A program made the position numbers and the translations under genes. A model generated the notes under the pieces. The model was not told where the DNA came from. It saw only the letters and a program-made list of their open reading frames with translations, and made no database searches. Shown here in pieces: positions 26,163 through 34,725 of a stretch of DNA of 64,000 nt. The DNA is from Clostridiales bacterium UBA2432 (GTDB lineage Bacteria > Bacillota > Clostridia > Lachnospirales > Vallitaleaceae): contig DDQW01000080.1 of assembly GCA_002342805.1 (NCBI GenBank), positions 13,046 to 77,045 on the forward strand, read 5' to 3'. Position 1 is the stretch's first letter. Each line of letters starts with the position of its first letter.

Positions 26163-27604
26163 ATAATCCTAAACCCATCTACAAGCACACAATGTCGCGC
26201 CCTTGTATAATCTTTTGATGTTGTAATTCCTTCACCTGTTGGCCCTGCAATCGTAAAACTAACGACCGATTCACTCTCAACACCAATTCCGGCTAAGGAA
26301 GGTGCATTCTTCACAAAAATCGTTGTATTAATTGCTTTTGCATAATATGTTATATTATCGATATTTTGCGAATGGCAGATAGCAGTATGGCGATTGCCAT
26401 GTTCGGCTTTGACTGCATAGTCAACTCCTTGATGAAAGTTTTCAACACGTACTATTGGTAAAATCGGCATGAGTAATTCCAATTGTACAAAGGGATGTTC
26501 AAATTCGGTCTCACAAATAATGCACTTTGGTTTTTGAGTGTAAGATATGTTTAAGGCATCCAAATACTTATATGGATCTTTTCCAACCCATTCCTTACGA
26601 ACATGCACTCCGTCTTGGTCTTCGACTGTTATTAATTGTTTCATGGATTCAATCGTGTCGCCTTTGATTAAAAACGCACCTTCTTGAACCATTGATTCGA
26701 TGAGTTCATTAGCTACCTGATCAACAACAAATACTTCTTTTTCTAAAATACATACGATATTGTTATCAAACGAATGACCGGTGATAATATCCCTTGCTGC
26801 TTTTTGAATATTTGCAGTTTCATCCACAACAACCGGCGGATTTCCTGCTCCTGCACCGATTGCCTTTTTTCCTGATTTTAACAAGGCTTTTACCAGTCCC
26901 GGACCACCTGTTCCTACTAACATATTCACCTTTGGACATGATGCCATCACATTTAAGGATTCCATGGATGGATTTTTAACCATAGTGACTAGATTTTCCG
27001 GTCCGCCTAAGTTGACAATTAAACGATTGATTTGTGTAACCGTATATGCACAAACATTTTTTGAACTTGGATGTACATTAAAGACAACGGTATTTCCTGC
27101 TGCTAACATTCCAATAGCATTACTAATAACGGTCTCCGAAGGGTTTGTAACCGGCGTTGTTGCACCGATCACACCAAACGGTGCTTCTTCAATAATTGCG
27201 AGTCCGGTATCACCACTTTGCGCTTTTGTTTCTAGAAGTTCTGTTCCTGGGGTGCGTGCTGCTAATTCATGTTTTTTTATTTTGTCCTCATAGTTTCCTA
27301 ATCCCGTTTCTTCAACTACTCTTTTTGAAAGATCATACTTCTCTTTTAATGTCCATTTTTTTATACTCTCAATAAAGCGTTCTCGGTCTTTTATCGTATA
27401 TTGACTATATTGCTGTTTTGCTTTTTCTGCCGCATTAATAGCATCTTCCATTTTATCAAAAACACCTAGATGTTCTTCTGACAAGGTTGTCAATTCAGAT
27501 TTTACTGCCGGTTTATCCAAAACCTCGGATTGATTGTCTTGCCTGATTGTTTGTTGGACAATTTGACTCACCAGTTGCTGTATTTCTTTTTCACTGATTT
27601 GCAT
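26159..27604 (-). CDS. CoA-acylating aldehyde dehydrogenase (PduP/EutE-like)
   Basis: The core metabolosome enzyme that oxidises an aldehyde to acyl-CoA with NAD+. From the ATG at 27604, which follows GGGAGGTGAAAAA, the product has 481 residues. The nucleophile is Cys285 in DNNIVCILEKEVF, and the acyl-CoA-reductase-type motifs PVTNPSETVISNA and VGTGGPGLVKA are present. The first 20 residues (QISEKEIQQLVSQIVQQTIR) form an amphipathic helix followed by a linker, a typical encapsulation peptide. Here the substrate would be acetaldehyde or 2-(methylthio)acetaldehyde made by the aldolase 4 bases upstream. Confidence 0.92.
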   Translation of the reverse strand: MQISEKEIQQLVSQIVQQTIRQDNQSEVLDKPAVKSELTTLSEEHLGVFDKMEDAINAAEKAKQQYSQYTIKDRERFIESIKKWTLKEKYDLSKRVVEETGLGNYEDKIKKHELAARTPGTELLETKAQSGDTGLAIIEEAPFGVIGATTPVTNPSETVISNAIGMLAAGNTVVFNVHPSSKNVCAYTVTQINRLIVNLGGPENLVTMVKNPSMESLNVMASCPKVNMLVGTGGPGLVKALLKSGKKAIGAGAGNPPVVVDETANIQKAARDIITGHSFDNNIVCILEKEVFVVDQVANELIESMVQEGAFLIKGDTIESMKQLITVEDQDGVHVRKEWVGKDPYKYLDALNISYTQKPKCIICETEFEHPFVQLELLMPILPIVRVENFHQGVDYAVKAEHGNRHTAICHSQNIDNITYYAKAINTTIFVKNAPSLAGIGVESESVVSFTIAGPTGEGITTSKDYTRARHCVLVDGFRII

Positions 27605-27608
27605 TTTT

Positions 27609-28388
27609 TCACCTCCCATTAAGTTGTTTTATCACTTCTTTGGTGATTGCTCCGATTAACTCAACTTCGCTATATTCTTTACTACTTTTATCTGATTTTT
27701 CTACATAGGCAGGTTTACATGCCGGTACTCCGCCCGATTCGACGCCAATCTTTTTACGAATGTCGAGTAATGCATCTATCTCAGTACAATTAAATTCTCT
27801 TGGGTCACCAATTTGTTTAACATAAAGCAAGATTTTACCATAATGTTCTACCGATTCCATTCGAAAAAAAGCTTCTCGTAAATCCCGCCCCCATGTAAGC
27901 AAGCCATGATTAGCCAGTAAAACTGCATTGTAATCTTGTACGTATGGCTTAATAGATTCAGGTACTTCATTTGTTCCCGGTAAGGCAAAATCCGAAACCG
28001 GTACAACCCCTAAATTAACAACTGCTTCTGCAAGTATCGGTGTCTCCATGGGAACTCTTGCTACTGCAAATGCTGTCGCTATTGGCGGATGAGCATGAAC
28101 AACCGCTTGGATACTTGGATTTGTTTTATAAACCTGAATGTGCATCTTCACTTCAGATGATGGTTTTCCATTCGCACTTAGTATTTCTCCATCTAATGTC
28201 ATTTTTACAATTTCTTCTGCTTTCATACCACCTTTTGAAACAGCTGTCGGTGTCACAAGAATTGTATTTTCATCCAGCTTAACCGATATGTTTCCATCAT
28301 TTGCTGCAACAAAACCTTTATCATATAATTTTTGACCCACATCACAAATAGCATTTCGGATCTTAATCTCATTCATATACGTACTCAT
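27609..28388 (-). CDS. Class II aldolase (5-deoxyribulose/MTRu-1-phosphate aldolase candidate)
   Basis: A zinc-dependent aldolase of the FucA/AraD family, 259 residues from the ATG behind TAGGAGATGCCT. Metal ligands are visible as HAH (98 and 100) and H161 (ANHGLL), with Glu79 in the KPSSE motif as the probable base. It follows MtnA, so its likely substrate is 5-methylthioribulose-1-P or 5-deoxyribulose-1-P, cut to DHAP and an aldehyde. The C-terminal tail after a Lys/Ser linker (about 230-259) ends in VELIGAITKEVIKQL, an amphipathic helix resembling an encapsulation peptide, which would place aldehyde production inside the shell. Confidence 0.88.
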   Translation of the reverse strand: MSTYMNEIKIRNAICDVGQKLYDKGFVAANDGNISVKLDENTILVTPTAVSKGGMKAEEIVKMTLDGEILSANGKPSSEVKMHIQVYKTNPSIQAVVHAHPPIATAFAVARVPMETPILAEAVVNLGVVPVSDFALPGTNEVPESIKPYVQDYNAVLLANHGLLTWGRDLREAFFRMESVEHYGKILLYVKQIGDPREFNCTEIDALLDIRKKIGVESGGVPACKPAYVEKSDKSSKEYSEVELIGAITKEVIKQLNGR

Positions 28389-28397
28389 AGGCATCTC

Positions 28398-29453
28398 CTA
28401 TTCAAACAATTTCTTCAAGTTCTCCTTGTAAGGTGGACGAACAATTCCCTTCTCTGTTATAATAGCTGTGATGTACTTTGCATCAGTTACATCAAATGCA
28501 GGATTGTAGGCTTTAACTTCTTTTGGAGCTGTTCTTCGGCCAAAACCATTCCCGATTTCTTCTTCATCACGAAGTTCAATTTCTATATCATTTCCTGTTT
28601 CCGTATTCATGTCAATGGTGGATGTCGGTCCAAGGATATACATCGGAATTCCATATTCTTTGGCGAGGATTGCAACTCCTGATGTACCTATTTTATTTGC
28701 CGCATCTCCATTGGCTGCAATACGATCACAACCGACGAGTACTGCATCAATTTTTCCTTCTTTCATTACAAGGGATGCCATATTGTCACATATGACTGTA
28801 ACATCAATACCGGCTTTATATAATTCATAAGCGGTTAATCTTGAACCTTGGAGTAAAGGTCTAGTCTCATCAGCATATACTTTAAAGTTATAGTCTTTTT
28901 CATGTCCTAGATACATTGGTGCTAAAGCCGTTCCAATGCCTGAGGTTGCAATACCACCTGCATTACAATGCGTTAAAAGTCCCATATTTGGCTTTAATAA
29001 TTCTAAACCATATTCTCCAATGGCTTTTCCCATTGCCTGATCTTCTTCAAATACTTTTTCACTTTCATCCAATAAAGCTTTTTTCATTTGCTCAATAGTC
29101 ACACCATTTGCTTCTTCTTTTTCAAAACGCTCTTGCATACGGTCTAAAGCCCAGAATAAATTCACTGCTGTTGGCCGACTTGTTGCTAAGTATTCTTTTG
29201 TTTCCATAAATTCTTTCTTGAATGCTTCAAAGTCCTTTGTGTCCATTTTATTCATACAGACATATAGGCCAAATGCTGCGGCGACTCCAATTGCTGGAGC
29301 GCCACGAACACGTAACATCTTAATTGCTTCAAATATTTTTTTTCTTTCATCTAAGTATAAAAACACCTCTTCATTCGGTAATAAGGTTTGATCAATAAGC
29401 TCTAACTTTGTCTTATCTTCGTTTAATTTTGCCGGAATAACTGTTGTAATCAT
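28398..29453 (-). CDS. mtnA: S-methyl-5-thioribose-1-phosphate isomerase
   Basis: Converts methylthioribose-1-phosphate to methylthioribulose-1-phosphate; relatives act on 5-deoxyribose-1-phosphate. The 351-residue product shows the catalytic Cys163 in LTHCNAGG and Asp243 in GCDRIAANGD, plus RVRGAPAIGVAAAFG and RPLLQGSRLTAYEL. All are standard for MtnA rather than for eIF2B relatives. AGGAGATGATGAA precedes the ATG. It lies 11 bases after the kinase gene. No MtnB/C/D genes of the classical methionine salvage pathway follow; an aldolase does, which is the DHAP-shunt arrangement. Confidence 0.94.
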   Translation of the reverse strand: MITTVIPAKLNEDKTKLELIDQTLLPNEEVFLYLDERKKIFEAIKMLRVRGAPAIGVAAAFGLYVCMNKMDTKDFEAFKKEFMETKEYLATSRPTAVNLFWALDRMQERFEKEEANGVTIEQMKKALLDESEKVFEEDQAMGKAIGEYGLELLKPNMGLLTHCNAGGIATSGIGTALAPMYLGHEKDYNFKVYADETRPLLQGSRLTAYELYKAGIDVTVICDNMASLVMKEGKIDAVLVGCDRIAANGDAANKIGTSGVAILAKEYGIPMYILGPTSTIDMNTETGNDIEIELRDEEEIGNGFGRRTAPKEVKAYNPAFDVTDAKYITAIITEKGIVRPPYKENLKKLFE

Positions 29454-29464
29454 TTCATCATCTC

Positions 29465-30670
29465 CTATAAGTATTTTTCAATCAAACGAAGATATTCTTC
29501 GCCGGTAACAATTTCTGCTCTATTTTTAATAAGTATTTTTGCCAAATGTAAATTTTCTTTTTTTGCTTTGATCCTTTTTTCATCATTGGCAATACCATCC
29601 AAATCTTTCACATGAGCAAATCCAACGGTACGACGAACCATTTCACATCCAGCCACACCTGCTGAATTAACAAGAACGTCATTAATGTAATATTCTTTAA
29701 ATCCTTTTGTTTTTGCCATTTTATCCGTTACAACCTCGTCCCAAAGTTCGAGCGCTTTTGATTTAAACATGTCAACAACATCTCTTATCGCATCTAGCAA
29801 AAACTTCTCATGTTTTGAACGAAGTTGGCCTTCTTCTAATGAGGCTTTTGTCGAAATATAATTCATGATCAGGTTAGCAATTAAAGCGCCTATGTCATAA
29901 GCCATGGGCCCATAAAATGCAAATTCCGGATCTATAACTTTAGTCGATTCTGGATTCACAAAGATACTTCCCGTATGTAAATCACCATGAAGCAGAGCCT
30001 GTGCATTGTTCATGAAATCGAATTTTAATTTTGCCACTTCGCGTGCTAATTCCTCATCCTCCACGATTTCTTCCTTATGAAATTTTACCAGCGCTTCTTC
30101 CATATCATTTCTTGCTCCAATATGGAACGGCTCTGTGTATACTAAGTCTTCAGTTATTTCACATAGCTCCGGATTAATAAATGCCTTAACATTTTCTTTC
30201 TTCTCCTTATGCCCCATCACAACATCTGATGTAAGCAATAAAGTTTTTACTAAAAAGTCACTAATCTGATCTGCAAAATATGGATATTGATTATAATCTA
30301 AAAGACCATAGCGCATTATAATATAGTTATCCAAATCTTCCATGGCCATACAATACATATCCGCATCATAGAAATAGACTTTAGGAACTAAACCATCCGT
30401 TAATTCATATTCAATGTTTAAAATATGGGTTTCGATTTCTCCTCGACCAATATCGAGAGGCCAATCCTCTCCCGCTGCTCTGACGTAGGGTAACGCCTGT
30501 TTAACAATAAGACTTTTATTATTTTTGGTATCTTTTACTCTAAAAACTAGATTTAGATTTCCGTCACCAATTTCATTACATACATATTCTGCATCCGGAG
30601 CAAAGAAATCCATTTTATTGTTCACATATTCAACAACTGTTTTTTCGTTTAATTCTACATATTTACTCAT
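29465..30670 (-). CDS. mtnK: S-methyl-5-thioribose kinase
   Basis: Phosphorylates methylthioribose at the anomeric carbon with ATP. The 401-residue product belongs to the APH-like kinase fold: catalytic HGDLHTGS at 228-235 and the metal-binding DPE at 247-249 (DPEFAFYGP) are intact, and VRAAGEDWPLDIGRGEIE is characteristic of MtnK. AGGAGATTGTC precedes the ATG. The gene lies between the importer and MtnA, consistent with uptake of free sugar from outside. A 5-deoxyribose kinase activity is also possible and cannot be excluded from sequence. Confidence 0.94.
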   Translation of the reverse strand: MSKYVELNEKTVVEYVNNKMDFFAPDAEYVCNEIGDGNLNLVFRVKDTKNNKSLIVKQALPYVRAAGEDWPLDIGRGEIETHILNIEYELTDGLVPKVYFYDADMYCMAMEDLDNYIIMRYGLLDYNQYPYFADQISDFLVKTLLLTSDVVMGHKEKKENVKAFINPELCEITEDLVYTEPFHIGARNDMEEALVKFHKEEIVEDEELAREVAKLKFDFMNNAQALLHGDLHTGSIFVNPESTKVIDPEFAFYGPMAYDIGALIANLIMNYISTKASLEEGQLRSKHEKFLLDAIRDVVDMFKSKALELWDEVVTDKMAKTKGFKEYYINDVLVNSAGVAGCEMVRRTVGFAHVKDLDGIANDEKRIKAKKENLHLAKILIKNRAEIVTGEEYLRLIEKYL

Positions 30671-30688
30671 GACAATCTCCTCTCAAAA

Positions 30689-31690
30689 TTAATCTTTCTT
30701 CCTATAATACGTTAATCCTAAGGCGACGATTAACACAATCCCTTTAACTATGTCTTGGGAGTAGTATGGAAAATCCATCATAATCAGTCCATTTAATAAG
30801 ATTCCCATGAGCAGTGCACCTAGCAAGGTTCCAAATGCATTTGCCTTTCCTATACCCAGAACAGAAAATCCGATAAATGCTGCTGCAACAGCGTCCATTA
30901 AATACGATCCACCAGCATCAACTTCTCCAGAGCCTAATCGAGCTCCTAAAACTAAACCTCCAAGTGCTGCAATAAATCCTGAAAAGATATATGCTAATAA
31001 TCGATATTTATTGGTTGGAATTCCAGATAACTTTGCTGCTTCTTCATTACCACCCACCATATATAAGTAACGTCCATATTTTGTATAGTTCAGGAATACA
31101 TGAACAATGATGACTACTGTCAACATCAATATAACCGGAAACGGTATACCGAAGATTTTTCCTTGACCGATGAAAAGATATGCCGGATGCATCATTCCTG
31201 GAGCTATCCCGGCATTATCCGGTAGAGGCATATAATTATAAATCGCTGTTCCATCTTGGAATGTAATCGATATTCCTGTTAATAAGAACATCATTGATAG
31301 TGTTGTAAGCATATCTGAAATACCAACTTTGATAATTAAAAATGCATTGACCATCCCTACTATTACTCCTACAAGCAACGGAATTGCAATTGCCCAAACC
31401 GGACTCATTTCCCATATAACCATTATTTTGGCCGCGATGACAGATGCAAATCCTGCAACAGCACCTACCGATAAGTCAAATCCATCAACGGTTAATGCCA
31501 TTGTAATGGCTAACGCGATTAATCCAACAATCGATACGGATCTAAAAATATTGGTTATGTTATTAAAATTCATGAAATTTTCTAATCGTATTGTAAAAAA
31601 TAAAACAGCTAATACGGTGACTAAAATTGTTCCATATTTATAAAAAAATTGAAATAAATCTATTTTTTGTTCAGGCTTGTTTTTTAACAT
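30689..31690 (-). CDS. Ribose-type ABC transporter permease
   Basis: A 333-residue permease of the RbsC family with 8-10 membrane helices and the conserved AIAMALTVDGFDLSVGAVAG and RYLYMVGGNEEAAKLSGI segments. GGAGGTGGTCAAA precedes the ATG at 31690, which overlaps the end of the ATPase gene by 20 bases. It is the only permease in the operon and would act as a homodimer. The sugar is probably 5-methylthioribose or 5-deoxyribose, judged from the kinase that follows 18 bases downstream. Confidence 0.92.
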   Translation of the reverse strand: MLKNKPEQKIDLFQFFYKYGTILVTVLAVLFFTIRLENFMNFNNITNIFRSVSIVGLIALAITMALTVDGFDLSVGAVAGFASVIAAKIMVIWEMSPVWAIAIPLLVGVIVGMVNAFLIIKVGISDMLTTLSMMFLLTGISITFQDGTAIYNYMPLPDNAGIAPGMMHPAYLFIGQGKIFGIPFPVILMLTVVIIVHVFLNYTKYGRYLYMVGGNEEAAKLSGIPTNKYRLLAYIFSGFIAALGGLVLGARLGSGEVDAGGSYLMDAVAAAFIGFSVLGIGKANAFGTLLGALLMGILLNGLIMMDFPYYSQDIVKGIVLIVALGLTYYRKKD

Positions 31691-33185
31691 TTTGACCACC
31701 TCCGGTAGAATATAATAATAACTCTTCTTCATCTGTCTCTTTGGTAATAAGTTCTTTGGCTATTGTTCCGTTATACATAACATAGGTGCGATCGGTTAAC
31801 CCTAAGATTTCAGAGAATTCACATGTGGCATAGATAACACATTTACCCGCTTTAACAAGCTCTCCGATAAGCCGATATATCTCTGCTTTACTACCTACAT
31901 CAACACCTTTTGTCGGCTCATCAAAGATATAGACTTGTGCATCAGATAGTAGCCATTTTCCAATTGCAACTTTTTGTTGGTTTCCACCACTAAGATTTGC
32001 AACAATCTGTTTTTCTGTGGGTGTTTTTATTCCAACTTTTTCAATATTTTCTTTCGATACCTTTTTCATCTTGATTCGATTCATAAAAGAATATTTACAA
32101 TATTTATCAAGCGTCGGTAATGTTAAATTGGTTTCAATTGATTCGTGAACGAGTATTCCCTCTTTTCTTCTTTCTTCTGGTACAAGGGCAAATCCGTTTT
32201 TCACGGCATTGGCGGGATTCTTATTTATGACTTCTTTTGAATTTAATTCAATCTTTCCTTGAGTTATATTTCCCTCTCCAAAAATCAATTTACATAACTC
32301 AGTTTTTCCTCCGCCAACTAGACCGGCTAGACCGATGATTTCACCTTCATGCAATGATAAATCCACATGATGTATGCCACCTGTTCCGGTTAAACCTTGA
32401 ATTTTCAAAACTTCTTTTCCTATCTCACCTACATGCTTAGGGTAAGTATTCTCTAATTTACGTCCCAACATTTTTTCAACTATATTATCGATGCTTGTAT
32501 CTTCAATATTATATGTTCCGACATATTGACCATCTCTTAGCACCGTAATTTTTTCACTAATCTGAAAAACTTCATCCAATCGATGGCTTATAAAAATAAT
32601 ACTCATTCCATCTTGTTTTAGTTTAGCAACAATTTTAAATAATTTTTCTGTTTCTTCTAAGCTTAATGGTGCAGTCGGCTCATCCAAAATTAAAAATTTT
32701 GCTTTTTGATACACTGCACGCCCGATAAGAACCATCTGTTTTTGAGATAATGTCAACTCACTTACCAACTTATTTACATCAATATCTAATCCAAGGGCTT
32801 CTAATTCTTTTCTTGCCTGTTTTTTTATTTTTTTCCAATTAATTATTGTCTTTTGATTAGGGCTAATGATTTCATCCATCATGATATTTTCTGCCACGGT
32901 TAAATGAGGCACTAACGCTGTATCAACTTCTTGATATACAATGACAATTCCATGCGCTTTGGCATCAATTGGACTTTCGATTACCTTCACTTCATTATCA
33001 ATGCTAATATTTCCTTCATACCCTTGATATGCCCCTGCGAGAATTTTCATCAGTGTACTTTTTCCAGCACCATTGGCACCAATAAGCGCATGAATTTCTT
33101 GACCGCCAACTGTGAAATCCACTTGATCAAGAGCCTTAACTCCCGGAAATGATTTTGTAATTCCTTTCATCTCTAATCGACTCAT
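31671..33185 (-). CDS. Ribose-type ABC transporter ATP-binding protein (two ATPase domains)
   Basis: A 504-residue RbsA-like protein with two fused nucleotide-binding domains. Domain 1 has Walker A GANGAGKSTLMK and a full Walker B (FLILDEPTAPLS); domain 2 has a degenerate Walker A region (GLVGGGKTELC) and the signature LSGGNQQKVAIGKWL, as usual for this family. The ATG at 33185 follows GTGAGGTTGTGAAT; the longer frame from 33248 would start in the hairpin after the binding-protein gene. It sits in the order binding protein, ATPase, permease. Confidence 0.93.
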   Translation of the reverse strand: MSRLEMKGITKSFPGVKALDQVDFTVGGQEIHALIGANGAGKSTLMKILAGAYQGYEGNISIDNEVKVIESPIDAKAHGIVIVYQEVDTALVPHLTVAENIMMDEIISPNQKTIINWKKIKKQARKELEALGLDIDVNKLVSELTLSQKQMVLIGRAVYQKAKFLILDEPTAPLSLEETEKLFKIVAKLKQDGMSIIFISHRLDEVFQISEKITVLRDGQYVGTYNIEDTSIDNIVEKMLGRKLENTYPKHVGEIGKEVLKIQGLTGTGGIHHVDLSLHEGEIIGLAGLVGGGKTELCKLIFGEGNITQGKIELNSKEVINKNPANAVKNGFALVPEERRKEGILVHESIETNLTLPTLDKYCKYSFMNRIKMKKVSKENIEKVGIKTPTEKQIVANLSGGNQQKVAIGKWLLSDAQVYIFDEPTKGVDVGSKAEIYRLIGELVKAGKCVIYATCEFSEILGLTDRTYVMYNGTIAKELITKETDEEELLLYSTGGGQNVKKQA

Positions 33186-33225
33186 ATTCACAACCTCACT
33201 TACTGCAACTTTGTCGTTTTTATTA

Positions 33226-33257
33226 GCAAACCGATTGATAGATATCAATCGGTTTGC
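33226..33257 (-). promoter_or_regulatory. Intercistronic hairpin after the binding-protein gene
   Basis: A perfect 15-bp inverted repeat (33226-33240 / 33243-33257) lies between the binding-protein stop codon and the ATPase gene. No U-tract follows on the minus strand, so it is more likely a 3' stabiliser or partial attenuator that keeps the binding protein more abundant than the rest of the importer and downstream shell operon. Confidence 0.65.
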
Positions 33258-33266
33258 AGTTACACT

Positions 33267-34442
33267 TTATTGTGCTTGTTCTAAGGCAAGCATCCAATCT
33301 TCTAAAAAGTCCGTTGTATAACCCCATCCATCATAAAACTCTGCTAATTCAGCCATTGTCACACGACGTTCATCTTTTGATGGTAGGTCATCAACATGAA
33401 TAAGAACTGGCTTTAATGAATAGTATCGAGGAATTTTTTCACCTGCTAATGCTTTAAGTGCTAATCGAATTTGTACTTGACCAACAACTGTTGGGTCTAC
33501 TGCTGCAGAAGCTCTCCAGATTTCCGGATGATCTTGCATCATTGCTAAATCTTGATCTGAAATATCAACTGAATACAATGGAATTGTGCGACCTGATGCT
33601 TGTTGTTCAACCACTAACGCATTATAAAAGCCTTTTGCATATTCATCCCATACAGCGTATACCGCATCAATATCACTACCAGTTGTTAACAAGGTTTCTA
33701 ATGCTGTTTGCGCTTTCGGCATTGGATTATCCGTTCCCAAATCTATTGTGTTAATCACTTCAAGACCTGTATAGGTTGGTAATATTCCGCCTTCCCAAAT
33801 ACGATGGCGTTTATCTGTTGGTGGTACATTGGCAACTCGGTTATAAACAACTTTTCCTTTTCCATCAAGTTCTTGAACGAGAGACATCTGTGATAACAAG
33901 CCCATCATCAAGTCATATTGATCAAGTGAAACAAGCTTTCCTTGATGAATTTCTTCCGGAATATCAAAATCATTATCAAAAACAATAACAGGAATTCCTG
34001 CTTCTAAGGCTTTTTGAACAGCACCTGTTAATGCATCTGCTTTTCCGTGAGAAATTAATATGGCATCCATTTTATTTGTAACTGCATTATCAATACCTTC
34101 TGCCATCTTTGCTAAGTCATTATTTGCATCAATGACACTAAGTTCAATCCCATATCTTGCAGCTTCATCTTTTACACCATTAATATGTGTAATCATATGT
34201 GTTCCTGTACCCCACTCCTTAATAAGAGCCATTTTTAATGTTTTTCCTTCAATTGCTGAAGGTACATCTGCATTAACAGTTTCACTTGCTCCTTCATCTG
34301 ATGTCTCATCATTTGTTGCATCTTCGTTTACCACCGGTGTTGAATCTGCAGCGCTATCGGCAACTACATCATCATTTCCTTGGCACCCCACCAACGTTAA
34401 ACTCATGATTAGTGTTAGTAAAATTGCAATCCCTTTTTTCAT
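33267..34442 (-). CDS. Sugar ABC transporter substrate-binding lipoprotein (RbsB type)
   Basis: A 391-residue periplasmic-binding-protein type 1 lipoprotein. The signal peptide ends in the lipobox LVGC with Cys20 as the lipidation site, followed by an acidic Ser/Thr linker to about residue 65 and the binding domain (AVTNKMDAILISHGKADALT, IPVIVFDNDFDIP). AAAGGAGAATGTACA precedes the ATG. It is the first gene of the long importer-MTR-microcompartment operon, behind a TTGACA/TAATAT promoter. Expected ligand is a ribose analogue such as 5-methylthioribose or 5-deoxyribose. Confidence 0.93.
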   Translation of the reverse strand: MKKGIAILLTLIMSLTLVGCQGNDDVVADSAADSTPVVNEDATNDETSDEGASETVNADVPSAIEGKTLKMALIKEWGTGTHMITHINGVKDEAARYGIELSVIDANNDLAKMAEGIDNAVTNKMDAILISHGKADALTGAVQKALEAGIPVIVFDNDFDIPEEIHQGKLVSLDQYDLMMGLLSQMSLVQELDGKGKVVYNRVANVPPTDKRHRIWEGGILPTYTGLEVINTIDLGTDNPMPKAQTALETLLTTGSDIDAVYAVWDEYAKGFYNALVVEQQASGRTIPLYSVDISDQDLAMMQDHPEIWRASAAVDPTVVGQVQIRLALKALAGEKIPRYYSLKPVLIHVDDLPSKDERRVTMAELAEFYDGWGYTTDFLEDWMLALEQAQ

Positions 34443-34521
34443 TGTACATTCTCCTTTTCTAATCTTTCTAAATTAAACACTTTGCACAAATCCCTTTCAA
34501 ATTATTCTTGGATTTGATTAC

Positions 34522-34550
34522 ATATTACACCTCGTTTCAATTTTTGTCAA
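34522..34550 (-). promoter_or_regulatory. Promoter of the importer-MTR-microcompartment operon
   Basis: On the minus strand TTGACA (34545-34550) and TAATAT (34522-34527) are 17 bp apart, 80 bases before the binding-protein ATG. It is the only strong promoter I see for the genes down to 18.3 kb, supporting a single long transcript. Confidence 0.75.
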
Positions 34551-34577
34551 TATTTTTCATCAGAAAATCAAAAAAAA

Positions 34578-34626
34578 TATATATTATTTCAACTTTTTTC
34601 AGCCATATATGTTATTTCAACTACTT
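34578..34626. promoter_or_regulatory. Direct repeats upstream of the operon promoter, possible DeoR sites
   Basis: TTATTTCAAC occurs at 34584-34593 and again at 34612-34621, each preceded by an ATATAT run, 28 bp apart and just upstream of the -35 box at 34545-34550. Direct repeats of this type suit DeoR-family regulators, and the deoR-like gene is adjacent. The high A/T content means an UP element is an alternative. Confidence 0.45.
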
Positions 34627-34681
34627 TTTTATCAACTTCTTCATACTTTTTATGCTTTTCGTCTAATAATATACCAAAAAA

Positions 34682-34707
34682 GCGACTTCAATTTTCATTG
34701 AAGTCGC
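34682..34707. terminator. Terminator after the DeoR-type regulator gene
   Basis: An 11-bp perfect stem (34682-34692 / 34697-34707) with a 4-base loop. On the minus strand it is followed by TTTTTT, so it terminates the regulator transcript and separates it from the importer promoter. T-runs also follow on the plus strand. Confidence 0.88.
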
Positions 34708-34725
34708 CTCTTTTTTTTATTTTTT

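Noticed and set aside
27609..28388. Fucose/rhamnose compartment aldolase
   Set aside because: The aldolase family fits, but fucose or rhamnose isomerase and kinase are absent and MtnA/MtnK precede it, so a methylthio- or deoxy-pentose route is favoured.
28332..28682. 116-codon plus-strand open frame opposite mtnA
   Set aside because: Shadow of mtnA, whose catalytic motifs are intact on the minus strand.
18322..29453. Standard propanediol or ethanolamine utilisation locus
   Set aside because: No diol dehydratase, ethanolamine lyase, B12 recycling or glycyl-radical enzyme genes; the signature enzymes are MtnK, MtnA and an aldolase.
34060..34476. 138-codon plus-strand open frame opposite the ribose-type binding-protein gene
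   Set aside because: Antisense shadow of a real lipoprotein gene; no ribosome site and no family resemblance.
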